Below, piece after piece: positions 21,601 through 28,007 of a DNA stretch of 64,000 nucleotides (its first letter is position 1; the number at the start of each line of letters is the position of its first letter). The stretch lies in assembly GCA_018064605.1 (NCBI GenBank), contig JAGHUX010000008.1:183334-247333 (forward strand), given 5' to 3'. The notes below the pieces were generated by a model that was not told the DNA's origin, searched no databases, and saw only the letters and a list, made by a program, of their open reading frames with translations. A program made the translations under genes and the position numbers. The DNA comes from Candidatus Limimorpha caballi. Lineage in GTDB: Bacteria > Bacteroidota > Bacteroidia > Bacteroidales > F082.

Positions 21601-22025
21601 TCTTCTACATCGACGATGAGATGATGGGAGAATGGTCGGGCAGCGTGAACTGGAGCCGCTCGGCCTTCGACATCACCTACGGCCACCATCAGCTGAGATG
21701 GTTCTACGCAAAAGACGGCGCCACGACCTCCGGTGACGACTGCGCATGGCTCGATGACATCACCCTGCCGCCGACCGCCACAATCACTGATATATATTCT
21801 TATTCGGAAGATGATTTCGGGATTTACCCGAATCCTAACAACGGAAGATTTGTCTTGAATCTTGATGATAACCAGAATGTTGTGAAGATTTTCAACTCTC
21901 TCGGCCAGATGGTCTATGAAAATGAAAACGCCCCGCAGAATTTGAATGTTGACATTTCTGAAAAAGGTTCAGGCATATACCTTATTAATATTAATGGAAA
22001 AACGCAAAAAATAATAATCAAATAA
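18651..22025 (+). CDS. gingipain-family (peptidase C25) protease with T9SS sorting domain, copy 2
   Basis: HHAGHANSNYVAGW, FFFSHGCIAGAFD, same C-terminal domain; 4 nt after copy 1. Confidence 0.9.
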   Translation: MKKLTLLILLSILGFAIKAQTIEKMYHFENPTISKLMGYDVISFEGSMQSAGVGCPSLPWQSVSLLLPNGTEAASMKVELSDFQELDGVYNLYPKQMDLPYSQAEKFVFTKNDAVYASNEIYPSNNEGNLSTNFKNGYGFAFSAFTPVRYVPATGKVEFARTAKVTINVSNSKSDHSVMLKNTTSVKESVRRLAQNPEMMATYETRELTFDGYDILIVTGNQYVEGFDEYVDYYNSIGWRTHITTIEEVCSSMEGRDNAEKLRNYVIREYQNNGISTLILGGDIDIVPYRGLYCYVSDEYEDWSIPADLYFAGLDGTWNDDGDNRWGEIGEDDLLPEIGVARLPFNNAQQQNNMIHKTLSYQQNPVSGEFQHVTFGSEWMSDTGPTYGSQYLYMAVGHHDEHGYATTGIPENYDFNVVDELTGANIGSDLMAAINLGGQYTHHAGHANSNYVAGWYNWDITDSNFSQVNGVTHNYTFFFSHGCIAGAFDEDCIMERMVTIQNFCVAAIGNSRYGWFSPGTTDGPSAHLHREMTDAQYNEKTPNLALALTEAKVQTAPWVNAINGENAALRWNFYDINVIGDGAVAPWLDEPMDVTVNCTDALTLGTTSMEVQLDNDDNDVLYGFRCSLFADNQLIGYGVTDEDNVANIVFNEPLNHEGELRLVVTGQNAWPQTKTISSQMMTTPYIIYDDHTANVGDGTIDYGDDFTFNVTVKNYGAADAQNVTATLTTDDEFVEILNPTATIANIGSLGTFEMEDVFEVTVAKTIPDQHHVEFALECTDGTDVWTSSFGITANAPAFDLVNVDIEDGGDGQLQPGESAVLHFTVRNNGHSDMENVNFAIYNSHPEIENGDDEFAFESVAAGGEFTVDYEVTLSPDIAEGVNYELITCTYSTGTQFFGSYAIAVGHSSEDFETGDFSAFQWQNDEDYPWTVVTENPHGGTYCAKSAPIPDNLKSVLLIEVDVYENDQITFFKKVSSEQGWDKFFFYIDDEMMGEWSGSVNWSRSAFDITYGHHQLRWFYAKDGATTSGDDCAWLDDITLPPTATITDIYSYSEDDFGIYPNPNNGRFVLNLDDNQNVVKIFNSLGQMVYENENAPQNLNVDISEKGSGIYLININGKTQKIIIK
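21858..22025 (+). repeat. 3'-end repeat shared by gingipain-like genes 1 and 2 (copy B)
   Basis: See 18479-18646; similarity continues through the stop, the 4-nt spacer and the first codons of the following gene. Confidence 0.9.
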
Positions 22026-22029
22026 AAAA

Positions 22030-25000
22030 ATGAAGAAACTTACACTTTTAGCCATTCTGTCGGTTTTCAGCTTTGCAATCAAGGCTCAGACAGTTGAGAA
22101 AACCTATCACTTCGACAATCCGCAAGTCACAGAACTTCGCGGTTATCAACAAGTTACATTTGACGGCACGATGCAGTCGGCCCTTCAGGGACAGCCGTCG
22201 CTGCCGTATTATGCAGTCAGCCTCTTGCTGCCACAAGGCGCGGAAGCCGAGTCAATTGAGGTTGAACTTTCTGATTTTCAGGAAATTGGGGAAAACATCA
22301 GCCTCTTCCCTTATCAGCCTTCAAGGACGATGAACGACATCACTCCGAAGAAGTTGGTCAAAGACGAAGCGGTTTATGCTTCAAAGAGCGTCTATCCGGC
22401 TGAGAACCACGGCGTTGTGACGACACAATACCTCAACGGCTTCGGCTTCGCGTTCTCGTCATTCACTCCTGTTCAATACATCCCGGCAACGGGAAAGGTG
22501 ATGTACGCCACGACCGCCACGGTGCGTGTCAGTCTCACCTCATCAAAAGCCGACCACAGCGCGATGCTTTGGAAAACCAATGCCATATCCAACAGAATCA
22601 GCAGGTTGGCGCAGAACCCGGAGATGATTGAGAGCTATCAGACACGCGGACGCGAGGTGACAGGCTACGACCTTCTCATCATAACTTCAGGTGAATATGT
22701 CGATGGTTATGCCGAATACCGCGACTATTACAACGGCATCGGCGTCCGTAACCAAATCGTCACTGTGTCAGACATTTACGCCTCTATGACAGGTATCGAC
22801 AACCAAGATAAGATCCGTAATTACATCATTCAGGAATACCAGAACAACGGCATCATGATGGTCGTCCTCGGCGGCGACGTCAACATCGTGCCGTTCCGCG
22901 GCTTCTACTGCGATGTCATCTCCGGCGGCGAACACATGACCGACGACGGCATCCCCGCCGACCTTTACTATTCAGGCCTCGACGGGACATGGAACGACAA
23001 CGGCAACAACCGCTGGGGCGAGGAAGGCGAAGACGACCTCCTCCCCGAAGTCGGCATCAGCCGCATGTCGTTCAAGAACGCAACGGAACTTGCCAATATG
23101 ATCAACAAGACCTTGAAATACCAGCAGGAGCCTGTACTCGGCGAGTTCCACAAAGTCATCCTTGCGGGCGAACATCTCTACGATAACCCTGAGTCGAACG
23201 GCTCGGATTATCTTGAACTCCTTATCGGCACGCACGACGACAACGGCTACACAACGACTTGCTATCCTGAAGATTACGACTTCACAAAGATGTACGAGGA
23301 AGAAGGCACATGGAGTGCTTCTGGTTTGAAACAGGCCATCAACGCCGGCACAAGCTACGTTCACCACGACGGCCACGCCAATTCGAGTTACGTCGCCGGC
23401 TGGTACAGCGTGTCGAACAGCGACTTCAGCGGCGCCAACGGCGTTGACCACAACTACACGTTCTTCCATTCGCAGGGCTGCGACTGCGGCGCTTTCGACG
23501 AGTCGTGCATCCTTGAGAAGATGGTGACAATCAGCAACTTCGCTGTCGCCGTCATCGGCAACTCGCGTTACGGCTGGTTCAACGAAGGACAGACCGAAGG
23601 CCCCGGCGCGCACCTTGAGAGAGAGATGACCGACGCACAGTTCTACGACCGCATCCAATTCCTCAGCTGCGCACACGCCGACGGCAAATGCGAGACGGCT
23701 CCATGGGTCACGGCTCCGGGACAATGGGAGGAAGGCGCGTTGAGATGGAACTTCTACGACATGAACATCCTCGGCGACGGCGCCGTCAGCGTGTGGACCG
23801 ACGAACCGATGGACGCACAGGTGTCGTGCCAGGCGCAGATCGTGCTTGGAACACAGTCGTTCGAGGCCGAAATAACCGACGCCAACGGCAACCCGGCGAA
23901 GAACTTCCGCTGCCTCGTCTATATGAACGGCGAAGTCATCGCGATGGGGACGACCGACGAGAACGGTGTCGCCGAGATAGCTTTCGAGGGCGGCCTCTCA
24001 ACAGTCGGTGAGATGACGATGAAGGTCATGGGAATGAACGCGTGGCCGCAGACTGTCGAGCTGACAGCGGTGCCGAGCGACACACCTTATATAGTATATG
24101 ACAGCTATGAACTCGCCGACGGCGCAAGCCAGATCGACTTCGCGACGACAAACGCCTTCAACATGGTGCTCAAAAACGTGGGCAGCGTCAACGCTGACGG
24201 CGTGACGGCGACATTGTCGTGCGACAGCGAATACGTCACGATAAACGAGGCGACGGCATCAGCCGGAAACATCGCCGGAAACCAAAGCGTGACACTCGAA
24301 AACGCATTCGGCTTCACCGTGAGCGACGACGTCCCGAACAACACCACGGTGCGTTTCAACCTCAGCTGCACCAACGGCGGCGAGACATGGGAGAGCCATT
24401 TCAATGCGAGAATCTATGCTCCTGAATTTCAGGTTGTAAGCATCGAACTCGAAGGCGAGAACGGCAACGCCGTCAACCCCGGCGAGAGCGCGACGCTGCA
24501 TTTCACCATGAAGAACAACGGCGGCGCGGCTGTACCGTCGGCGATGTTCGCAGTGTTCAACTCCCACCCGGAAATCGTCGCCGAACAATATGAATGGCAA
24601 TATGAGACCATCGGGGCAGGACAGGAGTTTGCCGCCGACTTCGCATTTACATTGAGTGAAGACGCTCAGACAGGCGTTCAATATGAGTTGTTTTATGCCG
24701 CATATTATGGGAATTATTTGATAGAGGAACCGTATTATCTCTCAATAGGCACTTCAATGGATGGCTTCGAGACCGGCGACTTCAGCGCGTTCGACTGGCA
24801 GCACGGCACCGTCGTGACAGCATGGGAGGTCGTGACCGAGAATCCATTTGAAGGGACTTATTGCGCCAAGTCGTCAATGATAGATGATTACGGCACGACA
24901 TCGCTTTACATCTCCGTGACTGTGGCACAGGAAGCACCGGTGAGTTTCTATTACAAGGTCTCTTCGGAAGCAGATTACGACAAACTGCATTTCTACATCG

Positions 25001-25413
25001 ACAACAGCGAGAAAGGCAACTGGTCGGGCGAGGTCGCGTGGACGCAGGCCTCATACACCATCCCCGCCGGCACGCACACCCTCAAATGGGAATACACCAA
25101 AGACGTGTATTCGACAAGCGGAAGCGACTGCGCATGGATCGACAATGTGGTGTTCCCGCCGACGACAGTCATCACCGACGTGGAGACCGCCGCGGAACGT
25201 GAGGTGAGCGTCTATCCGAACCCGGCGACAGATGTCATCAACATCGAACTCGGTGAGAATGAATCAGATGTTGTGATATACAACAGCCTCGGTCAGGTGG
25301 TTAAACGTCTCGCCGGAATGACCGGCACCGTGCAGGTGAACGTCGCCGACCTCAATGAAGGGATGTACTTTGTCAGAATCAACGACAAGGTGGAGAAGGT
25401 GGTTAAGAGATGA
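22030..25413 (+). CDS. gingipain-family (peptidase C25) protease with T9SS sorting domain, copy 3
   Basis: HHDGHANSSYVAGW, FFHSQGCDCGAFD, SVYPNPATDVINIELGENESDVVIYNSLGQVVKRL; 4 nt after copy 2. Confidence 0.9.
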   Translation: MKKLTLLAILSVFSFAIKAQTVEKTYHFDNPQVTELRGYQQVTFDGTMQSALQGQPSLPYYAVSLLLPQGAEAESIEVELSDFQEIGENISLFPYQPSRTMNDITPKKLVKDEAVYASKSVYPAENHGVVTTQYLNGFGFAFSSFTPVQYIPATGKVMYATTATVRVSLTSSKADHSAMLWKTNAISNRISRLAQNPEMIESYQTRGREVTGYDLLIITSGEYVDGYAEYRDYYNGIGVRNQIVTVSDIYASMTGIDNQDKIRNYIIQEYQNNGIMMVVLGGDVNIVPFRGFYCDVISGGEHMTDDGIPADLYYSGLDGTWNDNGNNRWGEEGEDDLLPEVGISRMSFKNATELANMINKTLKYQQEPVLGEFHKVILAGEHLYDNPESNGSDYLELLIGTHDDNGYTTTCYPEDYDFTKMYEEEGTWSASGLKQAINAGTSYVHHDGHANSSYVAGWYSVSNSDFSGANGVDHNYTFFHSQGCDCGAFDESCILEKMVTISNFAVAVIGNSRYGWFNEGQTEGPGAHLEREMTDAQFYDRIQFLSCAHADGKCETAPWVTAPGQWEEGALRWNFYDMNILGDGAVSVWTDEPMDAQVSCQAQIVLGTQSFEAEITDANGNPAKNFRCLVYMNGEVIAMGTTDENGVAEIAFEGGLSTVGEMTMKVMGMNAWPQTVELTAVPSDTPYIVYDSYELADGASQIDFATTNAFNMVLKNVGSVNADGVTATLSCDSEYVTINEATASAGNIAGNQSVTLENAFGFTVSDDVPNNTTVRFNLSCTNGGETWESHFNARIYAPEFQVVSIELEGENGNAVNPGESATLHFTMKNNGGAAVPSAMFAVFNSHPEIVAEQYEWQYETIGAGQEFAADFAFTLSEDAQTGVQYELFYAAYYGNYLIEEPYYLSIGTSMDGFETGDFSAFDWQHGTVVTAWEVVTENPFEGTYCAKSSMIDDYGTTSLYISVTVAQEAPVSFYYKVSSEADYDKLHFYIDNSEKGNWSGEVAWTQASYTIPAGTHTLKWEYTKDVYSTSGSDCAWIDNVVFPPTTVITDVETAAEREVSVYPNPATDVINIELGENESDVVIYNSLGQVVKRLAGMTGTVQVNVADLNEGMYFVRINDKVEKVVKR

Positions 25414-25430
25414 GAGCTGAGAGAGAGTAA
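25404..25430 (+). repeat. heptad-like array over the stop codon of gingipain-like gene 3
   Basis: TAAGAGA TGAGAGC TGAGAGA GAGTAAG; TGA stop at 25411-25413 lies inside. Confidence 0.6.
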
Positions 25431-25456
25431 GCATTATTAACCCAAAGCATAAACTG

Positions 25457-25484
25457 ACGGCACAGACGCACGCGTCTGTGCCGT
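25457..25484. repeat. 28-nt perfect hairpin ACGGCACAGACG-CACG-CGTCTGTGCCGT; possible terminator or REP-like palindrome
   Basis: 12-bp perfect stem, 4-nt loop; no U-run on the + strand. Confidence 0.8.
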
Positions 25485-25570
25485 TGATGAAAAAAAGTCT
25501 CCACCTATGCGGCCGGAAGAACTAATTCATGACAGGATCGCACAGAAGTTGGAGATGGTTTGTGTAAAAG

Positions 25571-25717
25571 AATAATGAAGCTGCCTCAATTTACACACAA
25601 GGCAACGGGGAGAAATGGGACCGTGATGACATGCTTTCAGTAATGCTTGAGATTTCAAGGACTTCCCTGCAAGTTTTGGCCAGCGATTTGTTCAAGAAAC
25701 TGACAAAAAAACAATAA
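25571..25717 (+). pseudogene. C-terminal remnant of an EcoRI-family restriction endonuclease
   Basis: In-frame NNEAASIYTQGNGEKWDRDDMLSVMLEISRTSLQVLASDLFKKLTKKQ*, closely matching the R.EcoRI C-terminus as I recall it (AASIYTQGDGREWDSKIMFEIMFDISTTSLRVLGRDLFEQLTSK). No start codon; TAA just upstream at 25565-25567. Confidence 0.8.
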
Positions 25718-25731
25718 TGAATTTTTAGGTT

Positions 25732-26718
25732 ATGTCAAGAAACGCCACAAACCAATTGCTCCGGAAAGCTCGCAAATCGAAAAGCGACGAGTTCTACACT
25801 CAATATTGCGACATCGAAAACGAGCTGCAACATTACACAAAACATTTTAAAGACAAAATTGTGTATTGTAATTGCGACGACCCCAACACGAGCAATTTCT
25901 TCCGTTTTTTCGCAAACAAATTCAAAGAATAGGGGCTGAAGAAACTGATCGCTTCCTGTTACAAAGATTCGTGCTTTGACTTGTTTCAGTTTGCAGAAAC
26001 AGAAAACGGGTTTTACTGTGAATATAATGGCGAAACAGACCACGATGGCAATCCTGTTCCTGCTGAAAAATTCAACTTCAAAGGCAACGGCGATTTCAGA
26101 AACAAGGAAAACATTGAATTACTTGAACAAGCTGACATTGTCGTCACAAATCCTCCTTTCTCGCTTTTCAGGGAATATGTCGCCCAATTGGTAAAATACG
26201 GCAAACAATTTCTCATAATCGGGAATATCAACGCAATAACTTACAAGGAAATTTTTGAACTAATCCAGAAAAATAAAGTTTGGTTAGGAATCAATCTCGG
26301 CAGGGGGATTTCAGGTTTTATTGTTCCTGAACATTATGAATTATATGGGACTGAAGTGAGTGTGGATGCTGATGGTAACAATATCATCGCGACAAACAAC
26401 TGTCTGTGGTTGACCAACTTGGAAATTGCGCAGCGGCATGAGGACATTGTACTTACCAAAAAATATTTCGGCAATGAGAACAACTATCCGAAATATGATA
26501 ATTGCGATGGTATAAATGTAAATAAAACACAAGATATTCCAATTGATTATCATGGAATTATGGGCGTGCCAATAACATTCCTACACAAGTACAACCCCGA
26601 ACAGTTTGACATTGTCAAATTCAGAAAAGGCAATGATGAAAAAGATTTGTCAATCAACGGCAAATGCCCTTATTTCAGGATTCTCATCAAAAACAAGAGA
26701 TTGCAAAAAATTTCTTAA
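25732..26718 (+). pseudogene. EcoRI-type adenine-specific DNA methyltransferase (MT_EcoRI family) interrupted by one in-frame TAG
   Basis: MSRNATNQLLRKARKSKSDEFYTQYCDIENELQ...NKFKE*GLKKLIASCYKD...DIVVTNPPFSLFREY...NNCLWLTNLE...ISINGKCPYFRILIKNKRLQK-like end. TAG at 25930-25932; both halves in the same frame. Confidence 0.85.
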
Positions 26719-26737
26719 TTTAAGCAGAATCCTCCAA

Positions 26738-26788
26738 CTCTTTTAACTTTACTCTCTTAACTCTACTCTTTTAACTCTACTCTCTTAA
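26738..26788 (-). repeat. 14-nt-period array, minus strand TTAARAGAGTARAG, about 3.5 units
   Basis: 26747-26760, 26761-26774 and 26775-26788 are 14-mers with 1-2 differences; abuts the TAG stop (26789-26791) with no gap. Confidence 0.9.
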
Positions 26789-27868
26789 CTATTCCGCCTT
26801 TTTCAGCAGCACCAAATAAACCGGGAAGTGGTCGGAGTAGCCGCCGAGCCACACGCCGCCGGCGAACGAACGCCACGGGTAGCCGTTGTAGCGTCCGCCG
26901 TGCTGTTTCAGGAACTCCTTGGAATGCACCATGGGTTTGTAGAGCTGGAACGTGGCGAACGGGTCGTTCTCGTCCCTGAGCAACGCCGGCGTGACGATCA
27001 TCTGGTCGAGGACGCCTTTCACGTCGCGGTAGTAGTTTGTGCCTTCGCCGTTCTGGTGCATCTTCCACATCGGGTTGAAGTAGTCGCCCTCCTTCATGTC
27101 GGAGACCTTACCTTTCGCGCCAAGGTATTCAATGACGCTCTTGTTGGTCGGATAGTCGTTGAGGTCGCCCATCATGATGACTTTCGCGCCGGGTCTCTCG
27201 CTGAGGATGGAGTCGGTGATGTGGCGGCAGATGTTGGCGGCCGCGACGCGTCCGGGCAGAGAGCGTTTCTCGCCGCCGTAGCGTGATGGCCAGTGCATCA
27301 CGACGAACGACATCTCTTCGCCGTCGAGCATGCCCGTCACGACGAGCTGGTCGCGCGAGATGAAGTTGGGCTGTCCGGGGCACACGAAACGGTATGACTT
27401 CGTGTTTGTCACCGTGAAATATTTCGGGTTATAGATGAGTGCCACATCGACGCCGCGGCGGTCGGGCGAGTCGTAATGGACGATCTGGTAGTTGCGGTCG
27501 GCGATGGCCGGCTGTGCCACGAGGTCTTCGAGGACGCGGCGGTTCTCCATCTCCGACAGGCCGAGCACCACGAGGCCGTCGGGCGACTTGATCTTCTCGT
27601 CGTCGCAGGTGCCTATCGTCGAGATGGCATACGCCATGTGCTCGAGTTTCGTCGTGTATTTCTCCGTGTTCCAGGCGTTTTTCCCCTCGGGGAGGAACTC
27701 CTCATCGTTCTTATTAGGGTCGTTTATGGTGTCGAAAAGGTTCTCGAGGTTGTAAAATCCGACGAGACCGACCTTGTAGTTCTGTTGCGCGTTGAGCGGT
27801 GTCACCGCCATTGTGATGAGCAGTGCCACGACGATTTTTCTGAGATACATCTTCATTTTTTCCTTCAA
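26789..27868 (-). CDS. endonuclease/exonuclease/phosphatase family protein, secreted
   Basis: Signal peptide; GFYNLENLFDTIND, LGLSEMENRRVLEDL, WPSRYGGEKRS, MMGDLNDYP, YSDHFPVYL. Confidence 0.9.
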   Translation of the reverse strand: MKEKMKMYLRKIVVALLITMAVTPLNAQQNYKVGLVGFYNLENLFDTINDPNKNDEEFLPEGKNAWNTEKYTTKLEHMAYAISTIGTCDDEKIKSPDGLVVLGLSEMENRRVLEDLVAQPAIADRNYQIVHYDSPDRRGVDVALIYNPKYFTVTNTKSYRFVCPGQPNFISRDQLVVTGMLDGEEMSFVVMHWPSRYGGEKRSLPGRVAAANICRHITDSILSERPGAKVIMMGDLNDYPTNKSVIEYLGAKGKVSDMKEGDYFNPMWKMHQNGEGTNYYRDVKGVLDQMIVTPALLRDENDPFATFQLYKPMVHSKEFLKQHGGRYNGYPWRSFAGGVWLGGYSDHFPVYLVLLKKAE

Positions 27869-27881
27869 TGGTTTCAGGCCG

Positions 27882-27889
27882 CAAAGATA
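27882..27889 (-). promoter_or_regulatory. -7 box TATCTTTG for the endonuclease gene
   Basis: TAnnTTTG match. Confidence 0.45.
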
Positions 27890-27968
27890 ATAAATATTCG
27901 GTTTGCAAAGACTTGCCGCCCCATTTTAATTAATTTTCGGTTCATGTCGGGGGATTTGAAAAATTTCA

Positions 27969-27976
27969 TACTTTTG
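27969..27976 (+). promoter_or_regulatory. -7 box TACTTTTG for the TonB-dependent receptor operon
   Basis: TAnnTTTG match 31 nt upstream of the ATG. Confidence 0.45.
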
Positions 27977-28007
27977 CGGTTTAAAAAAATCAGAAACTCT
28001 ATTTTTA

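Noticed and set aside
19728-21689. 653-aa antisense ORF opposite gingipain copy 2
   Set aside because: Shadow of the sense gene: biased codon use leaves the reverse frame open; composition is low-complexity V/D/R/H rich and no domain is recognisable.
25506-25571. Short frame MRPEELIHDRIAQKLEMVCVKE* just upstream of the EcoRI fragment
   Set aside because: Could be the beginning of another broken gene, but 22 codons are too few to assign and it does not resemble the EcoRI N-terminus as I recall it.
25930-25932. TAG recoding (selenocysteine-like or amber suppression) in the methyltransferase
   Set aside because: TAG serves as the normal stop for several genes in the window (adk, kdsA, TonB receptor, EEP gene), so a recoded genome is unlikely; a nonsense mutation is simpler.
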